Source of the DNA: Methylococcales bacterium
Lineage (GTDB): Bacteria > Pseudomonadota > Gammaproteobacteria > Methylococcales > Methylomonadaceae
NCBI GenBank assembly: GCA_030654015.1
Contig: JAURYI010000073.1
Location: 48,677-112,676 of the forward strand
Direction: 5' to 3'
DNA length: 64,000 nt
Shown: positions 8,944 through 18,273 of the stretch, one piece after another
How positions within the stretch are numbered: position 1 is the first letter of the stretch
How the letters are laid out: each line of letters starts with the position of its first letter
Made by a program: the position numbers and the translations under genes
Notes under the pieces: generated by a model
The model's database searches: none
What the model saw: the letters and a program-made list of their open reading frames with translations, nothing else
What the model was told of the DNA's origin: nothing

Positions 8944-9615
8944 ATGATTTATCAAGAAAGTGTAAGTAATGATTTTCTATCTATCATTCCTAAAGATGCA
9001 CACACTATTGTAGAAATTGGTTGTAACACGGGACGACTGGCGGAAGTGTATCGCGCCATTAATCCTAACGTGCGTTATTTAGCGGTGGAACTGTTCGAAG
9101 AAGCTGCCCGAAAAGCCGCAACACGCATAGCGTGTGTTATCACTGGAGATATTGAAAAACCTGAGGTGTTTTCCGAATTGGAAAAAAATTTAGACGGAAA
9201 CAGGATTGATGTACTGATTCTTTCCGATGTATTAGAGCATTTAATAGACCCTTGGGGCATTCTTAGCCAATTCAGAAAAATAATGTCATCAAATGGATGT
9301 TGCGTGGTCTGTATTCCTAATGTCAGCCATTGGACTATTTTGGCAGGTTTAATTCATGGCGAATGGAATTATTCAGATTTTGGACTGTTGGATAGAACAC
9401 ATCTTCGATTTTTCACTAAAAAAACCATGATTGAACTTTTCCAAAATACAGGTTGGCAAGTTGAACTATCGACTCCGCGTATTTTTGCACCAGATGAAAC
9501 AGAACAAGCGATGAGTGTCTTCACTTCTTTAGCATCGCCTTTTGGATTAACACAAGAACAAGTCAAAGAAAATTTGTCCGTATTTCAGTGGGTCATTCGC
9601 GCCCAATGTGTATAA
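8944..9615 (+). CDS. Class I SAM-dependent methyltransferase
   Basis: 223 residues. Motif I IVEIGCNTGRLAEVY (residues ~21-35), an acidic residue at the end of beta-2 (YLAVELFEE), motif IV DVLILSDVLEHL and the following IPNVSH segment define a Rossmann-fold methyltransferase of the Methyltransf_11/23 group. The segment SDFGLLDRTHLRFFT is frequent in methyltransferases linked to glycan and glycosyltransferase clusters, but no such cluster is here, so the substrate cannot be named. It lies 22 bp after sucD and 38 bp before a DedA gene, all on the + strand. Base composition is somewhat more AT-rich than sucCD. Confidence 0.8.
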   Translation: MIYQESVSNDFLSIIPKDAHTIVEIGCNTGRLAEVYRAINPNVRYLAVELFEEAARKAATRIACVITGDIEKPEVFSELEKNLDGNRIDVLILSDVLEHLIDPWGILSQFRKIMSSNGCCVVCIPNVSHWTILAGLIHGEWNYSDFGLLDRTHLRFFTKKTMIELFQNTGWQVELSTPRIFAPDETEQAMSVFTSLASPFGLTQEQVKENLSVFQWVIRAQCV

Positions 9616-9653
9616 AAACGACAGAACCTACTTCATTGAGAGTGTATTGAAAC

Positions 9654-10268
9654 ATGAATGAAATCAACCAATTGATTCAAAATTACGGCGACTGGGTTTA
9701 CCTTATCGCTTTTTTCTGGGCTGCATTAGAGGGCGAAACCTTCGTTATTTTTGCAGGTCTCGCCGCCCAGCGCGGCTATCTAAATCTTTATGAACTTATT
9801 GTTGCCGTCGGACTGGGCAGCTTATTAGGCGATCAAATCTGTTTCTGGCTGGGGCGTTGTCAGGGTTCACGAGTATTGCATCACTTCCCTAAACTGGAAT
9901 CAGGTGTCAACCTCGCCATTATCTGGCTGGAAAAACACGCGGTCGGCTTTATTCTCTCCTACCGTTTCATGTATGGCATACGCAATGTCAGCAGTATCGC
10001 CATTGGCATGAGCCACCTATCATGGCAAAAATTTGCTTTTTGGAATGCGGTCGCCGCGTTCGTATGGGCAGTCGCCTTTTCTAATATCGGTTACCTGTTC
10101 GGCGGTTTAGTGGCAAATGTACCCGAGGGCGAAGACGCAATTGCCTCAGGCATCCATCAAGCCATGCTCATCGTATTGGGTTTATTTGTATTGGTGATGG
10201 GCTTTCGTGTTATCAGCACTCGCATACACAAACACCATGCCAAACAAACGCTGGATAAATTACAATAG
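9654..10268 (+). CDS. DedA/VTT-domain inner membrane protein
   Basis: 204 residues of the DedA (SNARE-associated Golgi, VTT) family. Recognisable features are the acidic ALEGETFVIFAG segment, the GSLLGDQICFWLGR motif, and the second conserved block with the essential arginine FILSYRFMYGIRN followed by G(M)SHLSWQKFAFWNAVAAFVWA. About five hydrophobic segments. DedA proteins act in undecaprenyl phosphate or phospholipid translocation and proton-motive-force homeostasis; which of these applies here cannot be told. Followed after 29 bp by lgt. Confidence 0.88.
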   Translation: MNEINQLIQNYGDWVYLIAFFWAALEGETFVIFAGLAAQRGYLNLYELIVAVGLGSLLGDQICFWLGRCQGSRVLHHFPKLESGVNLAIIWLEKHAVGFILSYRFMYGIRNVSSIAIGMSHLSWQKFAFWNAVAAFVWAVAFSNIGYLFGGLVANVPEGEDAIASGIHQAMLIVLGLFVLVMGFRVISTRIHKHHAKQTLDKLQ

Positions 10269-10297
10269 CCCTGTTTTTCATTTTATAACCATTACTC

Positions 10298-11086
10298 ATG
10301 CTAAGTTACCCTAATATCGACCCCGTACTCATCGCCCTAGGCCCCGTCAAAATTCACTGGTACGGCATCATGTACCTCATCGGTTTTGCCGCCGTCTGGT
10401 TTTTAGGACAACGCCGCGCCGCACAGCCATGGTCAGTCATCAAACCCGAAGCCATTGAAGACCTCGTGACTTACGGCGCGATAGGCGTGATTCTCGGCGG
10501 GCGCATAGGTTATATCCTGTTTTATAATTTCAGTGCGTTTATCGACAACCCGCTGATATTATTCAAAATATGGCAGGGCGGAATGTCATTTCATGGCGGT
10601 ATGCTGGGCGTATTTATTGCCATGTGGTGGTTTGCGAAAAAGCAAAACTGTACCGTCATGCAGCTCACCGATATTATTGCCCCGCTTGCGCCCATCGGTT
10701 TAGGTGCAGGCAGACTAGGCAATTTTATTAATGGCGAATTGTGGGGCAGAACCACCGATGTACCGTGGGCGATGATATTTCCCACAGGTGGTGAATTCGC
10801 ACGTCACCCCTCTCAACTCTATGAAGCCTTTTTAGAAGGCTTGGTGTTGTTTGTCATTATGTGGATTTACACCAGCAAACCACGCCCCACTATGGCGGCA
10901 ACTGGCTTAGCCGTATTACTGTACGGCTGTTTTCGCTTTTTTGTCGAATTCTTCCGTATGCCCGACGCACATCTGGGTTATCTGGCACTCGATTGGGTAA
11001 CAATGGGGCAGATACTCTCCACCCCCATGATTATCATCGGCGCGTTAATGGTTTTTTTCGCTTATCATCGAGCCGAGAAAACCTAA
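10298..11086 (+). CDS. lgt: Prolipoprotein diacylglyceryl transferase
   Basis: 262 residues, polytopic (about seven hydrophobic segments). Contains the Lgt signature [16 protein letters not shown] and the HPSQLYEA motif, plus the N-terminal [14 protein letters not shown] segment. It transfers diacylglycerol from phosphatidylglycerol to the lipobox cysteine of prolipoproteins, the first step of lipoprotein maturation; clients in this window include the RND adaptor and outer-membrane factor, the Asp-box protein and the 38-residue lipoprotein. The stop codon overlaps the thyA start by one base (TAATG), the standard lgt-thyA operon. Confidence 0.96.
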   Translation: MLSYPNIDPVLIALGPVKIHWYGIMYLIGFAAVWFLGQRRAAQPWSVIKPEAIEDLVTYGAIGVILGGRIGYILFYNFSAFIDNPLILFKIWQGGMSFHGGMLGVFIAMWWFAKKQNCTVMQLTDIIAPLAPIGLGAGRLGNFINGELWGRTTDVPWAMIFPTGGEFARHPSQLYEAFLEGLVLFVIMWIYTSKPRPTMAATGLAVLLYGCFRFFVEFFRMPDAHLGYLALDWVTMGQILSTPMIIIGALMVFFAYHRAEKT

Positions 11087-11922
11087 TGGCGGCACACTAC
11101 CTCAGCCTGTTAAACGACATTCTTACCAATGGCGTACAAAAAGGCGACCGCACAGGCACAGGCACATTATCCGTCTTCGGGCGGATGTATCGTCATGATT
11201 TAAGCGCAGGATTTCCGTTACTCACCACCAAAAAACTGCACATCAAATCCATTATTCATGAATTGCTGTGGTTTTTACAAGGCGGTACTAACACGCGCTA
11301 TTTGAATGAACACGGCGTAACGATATGGGACGAATGGGCAACGGACACAGGCGAACTAGGGCCTATTTATGGTGCGCAATGGCGAGCGTGGCGCGGTGAA
11401 GAGGGTCACGTTATCGACCAAGTAGCGGAACTGATTGCAGGTATAAAAGCCAATCCGAACAGCCGCCGCCACATCATCAACGCATGGCACGTCAGCTACC
11501 TGCCCGATGAGCGCAAAACCGCCGCCGAAAATATCGCCGCAGGTAAAATGGCACTCGCGCCCTGCCACGTTATGTATCAATTTTGGGTCGCTAACGGCAA
11601 ACTCAGTTGTATGCTTACCCAACGCTCCGCCGATTGTTTTCTCGGCGTACCGTACAACATGGCATCACTGGCTTTCTTAACCCACATCGTCGCGCAACAA
11701 TGCGACCTAGATGCAGGCGACATCGTCCACAGTTTTGGTGATTTACACTTGTACAACAATCACTTAGAACAAGCGAAGCTACAACTGTCACGCACACCAC
11801 GCGCCCTGCCAACCTTGGTATTAAAACGCAAACCTGAGTCTATTTTTGACTACCAGTTTGACGATTTTGAAATAGTTGGTTATGACCCGCATCCTGCTAT
11901 CGCCGCTGCAATTTCAATTTAA
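11086..11922 (+). CDS. thyA: Thymidylate synthase
   Basis: 278 residues from the ATG overlapping the lgt stop; the same frame stays open upstream inside lgt but that is a shadow. Key features: [11 protein letters not shown] near the N-terminus, the catalytic Cys160 in [12 protein letters not shown], the [13 protein letters not shown] block and the terminal YDPHPAI. It is 14 residues longer than the E. coli enzyme because of an insertion before the catalytic loop (around [14 protein letters not shown]). It makes dTMP from dUMP with methylene-tetrahydrofolate. It converges on nadE across a perfect palindrome. Confidence 0.96.
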   Translation: MAAHYLSLLNDILTNGVQKGDRTGTGTLSVFGRMYRHDLSAGFPLLTTKKLHIKSIIHELLWFLQGGTNTRYLNEHGVTIWDEWATDTGELGPIYGAQWRAWRGEEGHVIDQVAELIAGIKANPNSRRHIINAWHVSYLPDERKTAAENIAAGKMALAPCHVMYQFWVANGKLSCMLTQRSADCFLGVPYNMASLAFLTHIVAQQCDLDAGDIVHSFGDLHLYNNHLEQAKLQLSRTPRALPTLVLKRKPESIFDYQFDDFEIVGYDPHPAIAAAISI

Positions 11923-11934
11923 GGTAACGCTGAC

Positions 11935-11970
11935 ATCTGGAGTCAAAAATCATGATTTTTGACTCCAGAT
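11935..11970. terminator. Perfect 18-bp palindrome, bidirectional terminator of thyA and nadE
   Basis: Positions 11935-11952 are an exact inverted complement of 11953-11970 (arms begin ATCTGGAGTC). It sits in the 56-bp gap between convergent thyA and nadE and is followed by the AT palindrome TTTAAATATTTAAA. The arms contain A5/T5 runs that can supply the T tract on both strands. Confidence 0.7.
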
Positions 11971-11978
11971 TTAAATAT

Positions 11979-13589
11979 TTAAATGCCTCGGTATCCTGAG
12001 GTAATCGGATACCGTCTATCACGCCCAAACGCTCTGCTGGTAATACGAATACAGGGTGGCGATTGACGGCGTTTGTATTCATTTCTATCCACCAAACTAA
12101 TCGCTCTTGCTACGTCTTCGCGTTTAAAACCTGCTGCAATAATGTCTTCGGCAGATTGGTCCTGCTCCACATAACGCTCTAAAATCGGGTCTAAAATCTC
12201 ATAAGGCGGCAGGGAATCAGCATCGACTTGATCGGGCGCGAGTTCAGCCGATGGCGGACGGGTAATGACACGTTCTGGAATCACGGCAGACAAGCTGTTG
12301 CGATAATTGGCAAGGGCATACACCAGCAATTTAGGCACATCTTTAATCGGTGCAAAACCGCCCGCCATATCGCCGTATAAAGTCGCATAGCCGACGCTCA
12401 TTTCACTTTTATTGCCTGTCGTCAGTAGCAACCTGCCCTGCTTGTTGGACATTGCCATTAAAATTACGCCGCGACAACGCGCTTGGATATTTTCTTCGGT
12501 GGTATCTTTTTTAGTGCCTGCAAAAATATCAGCCAACATTCCTGTAAACGCGGTCACCGCTGGCTCAATCGGAATAATATGATGTTTAACACCCATTGCA
12601 TCGGCTTGTAACACGGCATCTTCATTGCTCATGTCTTGCGTGTAGCGCGACGGCATCAATACGACTTCTATCTTTTCAGCACCCAGCGCATCCACTGCCA
12701 ACGCCAATACCAATGCGGAATCAATACCACCTGATAAGCCTAAAATCGCGCCAGAAAAACCGTTTTTACGCACATAATCTTTAATGCCCAGCACTAACGC
12801 CTGATAAATACCTGCCGTTTCTTCGTATTGCGGCGCACAATGACTGGGAACAGGCAGCCCATCCTGAAATTCAATAACGCTGAGTTGCTCTTCAAATTCG
12901 GCGGCTCTAAAGACAATCTCGCCGTCAGTATCGGCGACAAACGACGCACCGTCAAAAATCAGTTCATCCTGCCCGCCGATTTGATTGACATACACCAGTG
13001 GAATTTGCGCGGCTTTGATTTGCGCACAAATCACCGCTTCACGTTGATCAACTTTGCCTGCATTGAAGGGCGAAGCATTCAGCGTTAATAACAGCTCCGC
13101 ACCTGCCTGTTTGGTAGCGGCAATAATACCGCCTTGCCAGACATCTTCGCAAATGGTCAGCCCGATAAACGTGCCGTTAAATTCAAATACACAGGGCTGT
13201 ATGCCTTCGGCAAAATAGCGTTGTTCGTCAAATACGCCGTAATTGGGCAGGGCTTGTTTACGATAAGTTGCGAGTGTCACGCCTTGATGCAGGACGACCG
13301 CACTGTTGTACAGGTGTTCGCCGTCGTATTCAGGAAAACCTACGACGATGGCAATGTCTTTTACCTGTTCGGCGAGGGTATAAATGGCGTTATTGGCAGC
13401 GGCGATAAAATCTTTACGAAGTAATAAATCTTCGGCGGGATAACCTGTCACGGTCAGTTCAGGGAATAGAACAATGTCCGCACCCATCTCACGGGCGGCG
13501 TGTGCCGTATTGATGATGTGCTGGACATTGGCGGCAATGTTGCCGACTAAAAAATTGATTTGAGCAATAGCGATTTTTAGTGATGACAT
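11979..13589 (-). CDS. nadE: Glutamine-dependent NAD+ synthetase
   Basis: 536 residues, two domains. The N-terminal nitrilase-type glutaminase (residues ~1-250) shows the Glu-Lys-Cys triad in VLFPELTVTGYP, RKQALPNYGVFDE and LTICEDVW. The C-terminal ATP pyrophosphatase domain begins with the PP loop GLSGGIDSALVLA and ends with the family tail ITSRAFGRDRRYPITS. It amidates nicotinic acid adenine dinucleotide to NAD+ using glutamine nitrogen. Transcribed alone, convergent to thyA. Confidence 0.95.
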   Translation of the reverse strand: MSSLKIAIAQINFLVGNIAANVQHIINTAHAAREMGADIVLFPELTVTGYPAEDLLLRKDFIAAANNAIYTLAEQVKDIAIVVGFPEYDGEHLYNSAVVLHQGVTLATYRKQALPNYGVFDEQRYFAEGIQPCVFEFNGTFIGLTICEDVWQGGIIAATKQAGAELLLTLNASPFNAGKVDQREAVICAQIKAAQIPLVYVNQIGGQDELIFDGASFVADTDGEIVFRAAEFEEQLSVIEFQDGLPVPSHCAPQYEETAGIYQALVLGIKDYVRKNGFSGAILGLSGGIDSALVLALAVDALGAEKIEVVLMPSRYTQDMSNEDAVLQADAMGVKHHIIPIEPAVTAFTGMLADIFAGTKKDTTEENIQARCRGVILMAMSNKQGRLLLTTGNKSEMSVGYATLYGDMAGGFAPIKDVPKLLVYALANYRNSLSAVIPERVITRPPSAELAPDQVDADSLPPYEILDPILERYVEQDQSAEDIIAAGFKREDVARAISLVDRNEYKRRQSPPCIRITSRAFGRDRRYPITSGYRGI

Positions 13590-13648
13590 AAAGGTTACTT
13601 AAAATAAGAATGGTGACTTATTTAAGTGTAACCTAAGCGCGTCAGCAA

Positions 13649-14053
13649 TTAAGAAAAAATATAAACAGTTGTTCCTAACGCACTAAATACAAATAATGTT
13701 TTAAGCCATGCTTTGACCTTGGGTGTACGGCAGAATGCTTGCGCCATTTCATAGCCGCGCAGAGCGGCAAAATAGACTTTGCGAGCAACATACCATGTCA
13801 AATAGCCCATCAGGATACAAAAACTATAAAACAGGGTAACTTGTGCTTGTCGCGCTGAAAAACCAAAAGCCGCTTCCAAAAAATGCTCAAGCGCGGATTC
13901 AATCACTTCCAGTAATAAATGCAGACAATGACCGATAAGCGGTAACAAAGTATCACCAAATAACAGCAGAATAAAAAATGCACCTATGTAACACGTTGTT
14001 TTTTTGTGGTGGTAACAAAGGGCTTTCAGATGTGCAAAAAATTGGGCTGACAT
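13649..14053 (-). CDS. Small three-segment membrane protein of unknown function
   Basis: 134 residues from the ATG at 14053 (ribosome site GAGAG eight bases upstream); a TTG five codons further upstream is less likely. Hydrophobic segments at about residues 24-50, 73-93 and 118-134, separated by basic loops, predict an inner membrane protein. It lies 48 bp downstream of the carbonic anhydrase gene on the same strand and may be co-transcribed with it. I recognise no family. Confidence 0.65.
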   Translation of the reverse strand: MSAQFFAHLKALCYHHKKTTCYIGAFFILLLFGDTLLPLIGHCLHLLLEVIESALEHFLEAAFGFSARQAQVTLFYSFCILMGYLTWYVARKVYFAALRGYEMAQAFCRTPKVKAWLKTLFVFSALGTTVYIFS

Positions 14054-14101
14054 AATATAGACTCTCAAATTTATTTACGTTGGAGGGTTTAGACCGTGTG
14101 G

Positions 14102-14740
14102 TCAGATTACGCAGGTGTCATCATAAAAACTGACTTCACCCGTTGTTATATTGTGAGTACCACCCACAATACCTATCGTGCCTGCTTCAATCATTTCTTT
14201 TAAAATCGGGCTGCGTTCCATAATGGCGTGTACGGTTCTTTTGACATTAATAGTAGCCACTTTTTCCACGAAGTCACTGTTATCTGAATTACGATTTTCA
14301 GTGATGGTTTTTTCATCATAAACAGCGGGCTGTATTTTGTTTAACAGCGCGGTCAAATTTCCCATTTCCACATGATCACACGCGCCTTTTATCGCACCGC
14401 ACTTACTGTGTCCTAGTACCACGATAATTTTAGACCCTGCTACTTTGCAACCGAATTCCATGCTGCCTAAAATATCTTCATTGATAATGTTGCCTGCAAT
14501 ACGGATACTAAAAACATCGCCCAAGCCTTGATCAAAAATCAGTTCCACCGAGGTACGCGAATCGATACAGCTTAAAATAACCGCAAACGGATGTTGCCCG
14601 TCGGAGGTTTCATTGGCTTGTTCCAGCAGATTACGATTAACTTTTAAATTATTGATAAAGCGTTTATTGCCTTCTTTTAACAAGGATAACGCCATCGCAG
14701 GGGTAATGGCGGCTTGCATTTCTTTGTTTAAGGTTTTCAT
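14102..14740 (-). CDS. Beta-class carbonic anhydrase
   Basis: 212 residues. Zinc ligands and the catalytic dyad are in place: Cys58, Asp60 and Arg62 in SCIDSRTS, His111 and Cys114 in GHSKCGAIKG. The DQGLGDVFSIRIAGN and SMEFGCKVAGSKIIVVLGH blocks are typical of beta-carbonic anhydrases. It interconverts CO2 and bicarbonate in the cytoplasm and would supply bicarbonate to carboxylases and to carbamoyl-phosphate synthetase (carAB, also in this window). Divergently placed to a TetR-type regulator gene (start 116 bp away), which could control it. Confidence 0.92.
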   Translation of the reverse strand: MKTLNKEMQAAITPAMALSLLKEGNKRFINNLKVNRNLLEQANETSDGQHPFAVILSCIDSRTSVELIFDQGLGDVFSIRIAGNIINEDILGSMEFGCKVAGSKIIVVLGHSKCGAIKGACDHVEMGNLTALLNKIQPAVYDEKTITENRNSDNSDFVEKVATINVKRTVHAIMERSPILKEMIEAGTIGIVGGTHNITTGEVSFYDDTCVI

Positions 14741-14855
14741 AATTAAGTCATTTTCGAATTTTTAAGTGTAAAATAGCAACACTTCTTTATAAAGATAGTA
14801 TCACTATCATTTTAAATTGCAAAGCTATTAATTATTTTTTGTAGAAACAGGCTGG

Positions 14856-15541
14856 ATGGTTAGCACGATGGAAATAAAGTTACACATTACAATGAATGAG
14901 AAATTATTTCTCAAAAATCCAGAACACACTGAACTGGGTAAAAAAATCATTCAGCACAGCATTCGATTGATTTATGACAACGGCTTTGAAGCCTTCACTT
15001 TTAAAAAACTGGCAGGAGATATAGGTACAACGGAGGCGGGCATTTATCGGTATTTTGAAAACAAGCACCGCTTGCTGATTTATATTGTGGCGTGGTACTG
15101 GAGTTGGCTGGAATATCGCGTATCCGTTCACACCAACAATATTGACGACCCTGTTATCAAGCTGAAAAAGTCATTCAATTATTGGCGACCACCGTAGAAG
15201 ACGATATTAAAAACGGCTATGTGGATGAAACTATTTTGCATCAGATTATTATTACCGAAGGCTCTAAAACCTATCTGACCAAAAAAGTCTCTGAAGATAA
15301 TAAAGACAGATTATTTAAACCTTACAAAGATTTGTGTGCCGTGATTGCTACGATAATTTCAGCGTGTAATCCAAACTACCTTTATCCAAAATCATTGGCA
15401 TCCACCATTATTGAAATGGCACATTTTCAGGCTTTTTTTATGAAAAACCTGCCCTCACTGACTGATTTTGGAGCTAATCAGAATGCGGCAGACATTGCGT
15501 TGTTTCTGGAAGATTTGGTGTTTTCCAGTCTATCACGGTAA
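14856..15541 (+). pseudogene. TetR-family regulator split by a one-base frameshift
   Basis: Two overlapping frames, 14856-15197 and 15182-15541, together make one TetR-type protein of about 225 residues. The first holds the DNA-binding domain (GKKIIQHSIRLIYDNGFEAFTFKKLAGDIGTTEAGIYRYFENK); the second holds the ligand/dimer domain. Adding one A to the A5 run at 15165-15169 restores a continuous frame reading KLKKVIQLLATTVEDD. Either a genuine inactivating deletion or a homopolymer sequencing error. The N-terminal start is uncertain (ATG at 14856, 14868 or 14892). It converges on the sensor kinase gene, overlapping it by 9 bp. Divergent from the carbonic anhydrase gene. Confidence 0.75.
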
Positions 15542-16894
15542 ATAAATCCGCCAGTCCATACCGCCTAACACCTTGCTTTTGCCGCCGTCCAGTTTACCGC
15601 CCAGCAGGTTGATGATTTCATTGACCACGCTGACCCCGATACCATGACCGTGTATATTTTCATCCACGCGCGTACCGCGTTTTAAAATCTGGTTGAATTG
15701 TCCGACGGGAATACCTGCGCCGTCATCTTCAATATGTAGCAATAGCGAATAATTACGGCGATCTTTGCGCGGATTGAGTTCAATACTGACTTTAACGCGC
15801 TGATTGCACCATTTACAGGCATTATCCATTAAATTACCGACAATTTCGTACACATCGCCTTCTTCGCAATACACAAAGCAATGGTCGGGAATAGTGATGT
15901 CAAACTGGATGTTTTTATCCAGATAAACCTTGCTCAATGAGGCGTGGATTTTATCAATCACGGTGCAGACATCAATGTGTTTAATCACTGTGTGTTCCAC
16001 TTTCACGGAAGCGCGTTGCAGTTGATAGGTGATAATCTCATCCATGCGCGTGATTTGTTCATTCACCATGTCTTTCTGGTCGTTAAAATTTTCGGTACAG
16101 CCGCGTAAAATGGCTAAAGGCGTTTTTAAACTGTGGGCTAAATCGGCGAGGTGATGCCGATGCCGCTCCAGACGCACCCGCTCATGGGTGATAAACGCAT
16201 TGAGATTACTGACAATGCCTTGTAATTCGGTGGGATAGTGTCCGCTTAACCGTTCTTTTTTACCTTCGTCAATCGCTTCTAAATCCGCGACGATGCTACG
16301 TAACGGCTTTAAACCCGAGCGCAAGACCAAAAAGCGCACCACCAGTAATGCCAAACCCAATAGCGTCATGGATTGCGTTAAGGATTCATTGAGTTTATCG
16401 AGTTGGGTGCTGGCAAATAATTCACCTTCGCTCACGGTCAACGTGTAATCGCTGTCCTGATTATCCGCATTTTTCAGCATCAGGCGTTTATGCAGCACAT
16501 AACGCCGTTTGCTTTTACTGTCATCTTTTAAAAAAAATGCCTGATCGCGACTCAAATCATCAGGGGTTTTAATGTGCGGCAGGTTTTTATCCACCGACGG
16601 TGACCGCCACAGTTCTTTCTGCTCATAACTGACAAATCCATAGACATCCGCCGCCGCATCACCGAACCGCCCTTCGCGAAAATATTCGGGCATTTTGAAT
16701 TTAGTGGTTTCATTCGACTGCGCAACCGCTTCTTTTACGTCTTTTTCAAAACCGCTCATGAAGGTTTGCAATCTATCGTTGGCAAAACCTTCGATAACCA
16801 CATAATCAAACGTCAATACCACCAGCGCGAAAAACGCAATCAGCACTAAACATTCAGACAGAAACAGCCGCAGGGTAATGGATTTAGGGAACAT
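15533..16894 (-). CDS. PhoQ-like sensor histidine kinase
   Basis: 453 residues: one N-terminal membrane segment (~12-32), a periplasmic sensor of about 140 residues, a second segment (~175-195), a HAMP-like linker, a HisKA with the phosphoacceptor His in LADLAHSLKTPLAIL (the HSLKTPL form is typical of PhoQ-type kinases) and an HATPase_c (NLMDNACKW, DDGAGIP, GHGIGVSV). It follows its response regulator by 2 bp and is probably co-transcribed. PhoQ-type kinases sense divalent cations, cationic peptides or envelope stress; the signal here is not readable from the sequence. Confidence 0.85.
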   Translation of the reverse strand: MFPKSITLRLFLSECLVLIAFFALVVLTFDYVVIEGFANDRLQTFMSGFEKDVKEAVAQSNETTKFKMPEYFREGRFGDAAADVYGFVSYEQKELWRSPSVDKNLPHIKTPDDLSRDQAFFLKDDSKSKRRYVLHKRLMLKNADNQDSDYTLTVSEGELFASTQLDKLNESLTQSMTLLGLALLVVRFLVLRSGLKPLRSIVADLEAIDEGKKERLSGHYPTELQGIVSNLNAFITHERVRLERHRHHLADLAHSLKTPLAILRGCTENFNDQKDMVNEQITRMDEIITYQLQRASVKVEHTVIKHIDVCTVIDKIHASLSKVYLDKNIQFDITIPDHCFVYCEEGDVYEIVGNLMDNACKWCNQRVKVSIELNPRKDRRNYSLLLHIEDDGAGIPVGQFNQILKRGTRVDENIHGHGIGVSVVNEIINLLGGKLDGGKSKVLGGMDWRIYLP

Positions 16895-16896
16895 TT

Positions 16897-17571
16897 TCAG
16901 GAATCGGCAAGAATGGAATAACCGCGATTACGCGCGGTGGCAATCGGGTTTCGGGTTGAATCGGGGTCAATTTTTTTGCGTAAACGTCCGATAAATACCT
17001 CAATGACATTGCTGTCACGGTCTAATTCTTCGTCATAAATATGCGCTGCCAAGGTGGTTTTGGAAATCCATTTGCCTTTGTGAAACAGCAGATATTCCAA
17101 TACCTTGTATTCGTAGGCTGTGAGTTCTATTTTTTCACCCAGCACAAATACTTCCTGTGCCACCGTGTTAATAGTTAAATCGCCGTGCGTCAATACAGGA
17201 TTTGCCACACCCACCGAGCGGCGGATAAGCGCGTTGATACGCGCCAGTAATTCAGCGTATTCAAACGGTTTGGTGACGTAATCATCCGCGCCCGCATCCA
17301 GACCTTCGACTTTTTCCTGCCAGCTGATACGCGCGGTTAAAATTAAAATCGGCACTTTGACCTGATGCTGACGCAGGTGTTTAATCAATTCAATACCTGA
17401 AAAATCAGGCAAGCCGACATCGATAATCGCGGCATCAATCGGGTATTCTTTCGCCATGTATTCGCCATCGGTGGCGTTATGGGCGACATCCACCGCAAAG
17501 CCTTTATCGACAAAATAGCGGCGCAATTGTTCACAAATAAGTTTTTCGTCTTCGACGATGAGAATGCGCAT
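16897..17571 (-). CDS. OmpR/PhoP-family response regulator
   Basis: 224 residues. Receiver domain with phosphoacceptor Asp51 (AAIIDVGLPDFSG), the TAR/KPF switch residues (LILTARISWQ, VTKPFEYAE), and a winged-helix effector domain (LTAYEYKVLEYLLFHKGKWISK ... RDSNVIEVFIGRLRKKI). Overall it is closest in pattern to PhoP. It is the first gene of a two-gene operon with the PhoQ-like kinase and is preceded on the same strand by two small secreted-protein genes that may be targets. Confidence 0.88.
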   Translation of the reverse strand: MRILIVEDEKLICEQLRRYFVDKGFAVDVAHNATDGEYMAKEYPIDAAIIDVGLPDFSGIELIKHLRQHQVKVPILILTARISWQEKVEGLDAGADDYVTKPFEYAELLARINALIRRSVGVANPVLTHGDLTINTVAQEVFVLGEKIELTAYEYKVLEYLLFHKGKWISKTTLAAHIYDEELDRDSNVIEVFIGRLRKKIDPDSTRNPIATARNRGYSILADS

Positions 17572-17624
17572 GGTATTTCCGTGGGGTTTAATAAACGTAT
17601 ATTGTTATTGTAGGGCTGACAGGC

Positions 17625-17894
17625 TCATTCGCGTCCAGGAGAGAACGTCATCTCCTGAGCGTGCAGACTCATTTTTTCAATTTCTACCCGCTGTCTTTTC
17701 ATAATATCGGCATTACGTTGATCCAAAAAAGCCTGTGCCTGAGCAGCCCCGTACCTTGCTCTATAACGGGTATCCGAAAAAGAACGACTGGTCGGCGCAT
17801 CCTGCCATTGTTCTGTAGCCGACAGGTCGTAATATCCACCCGCCATCACCACGGATGACGCAGATAGCAAGAACAGCATAATTAACGTTTTCAT
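17625..17894 (-). CDS. Small periplasmic protein, tandem member 2
   Basis: 89 residues from the ATG at 17894 with AGAGG five bases upstream. Signal peptide MKTLIMLFLLSASSVVMA, then a Tyr/Arg/Gln-rich mature part ending in a charged helix (QAFLDQRNADIMKRQRVEIEKM). It lies 8 bp after another 89-residue secreted protein of the same architecture, and the block AQxFLDQRNADIMKRQR lines up with QDYINQSNIDLGRQR in that neighbour, so the two look like diverged tandem copies. It is 53 bp upstream of the PhoP-like gene on the same strand. Function unknown. Confidence 0.65.
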   Translation of the reverse strand: MKTLIMLFLLSASSVVMAGGYYDLSATEQWQDAPTSRSFSDTRYRARYGAAQAQAFLDQRNADIMKRQRVEIEKMSLHAQEMTFSPGRE

Positions 17895-17902
17895 AACCAC
17901 CT

Positions 17903-18172
17903 CTAACAGTCGATAAAGCGTTCTGTATCGCAGCGATCTTTATGATACTGCTGGATTCTTTTGTGATTGGCTTCGTACTGTGCTTCTTGCAACATTCGCT
18001 GCCTTCCAAGATCAATATTACTCTGATTGATGTAATCTTGAGTCTGCTGACGACTATAACGCATATTTTCTGCGATAAGCTGATCCGTCACTGAAGAAGG
18101 ATAGTAAGGATAACTATCAGCCACAGCGATTGACGACACCGATGCCAGCAAGCATATAATTAAAATTTTCAT
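17903..18172 (-). CDS. Small periplasmic protein, tandem member 1
   Basis: 89 residues from the ATG at 18172 (AGGAA seven bases upstream); a longer frame to 18217 lacks a ribosome site. Signal peptide MKILIICLLASVSSIAVA, mature protein rich in Tyr, Gln and Asn with a charged helical second half and two cysteines near the C-terminus (DRCDTERFIDC). Tandem relative of the gene at 17625-17894. Placement ahead of the PhoP/PhoQ-like genes suggests, without proof, an envelope-stress context. Confidence 0.65.
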   Translation of the reverse strand: MKILIICLLASVSSIAVADSYPYYPSSVTDQLIAENMRYSRQQTQDYINQSNIDLGRQRMLQEAQYEANHKRIQQYHKDRCDTERFIDC

Positions 18173-18273
18173 GTTGATATTCCTATGATGATACAGATAG
18201 TGCCTGACGTTAATCATTCCTTGGCTGCACTATCGCACGGTGACTGTGAACCGGAACTGAATAAGACAAAGCC

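Noticed and set aside
10861..11085. N-terminal extension of thyA into lgt
   Set aside because: The in-frame extension has no homology to thymidylate synthase and lies wholly inside lgt; the TAATG start is the normal arrangement.
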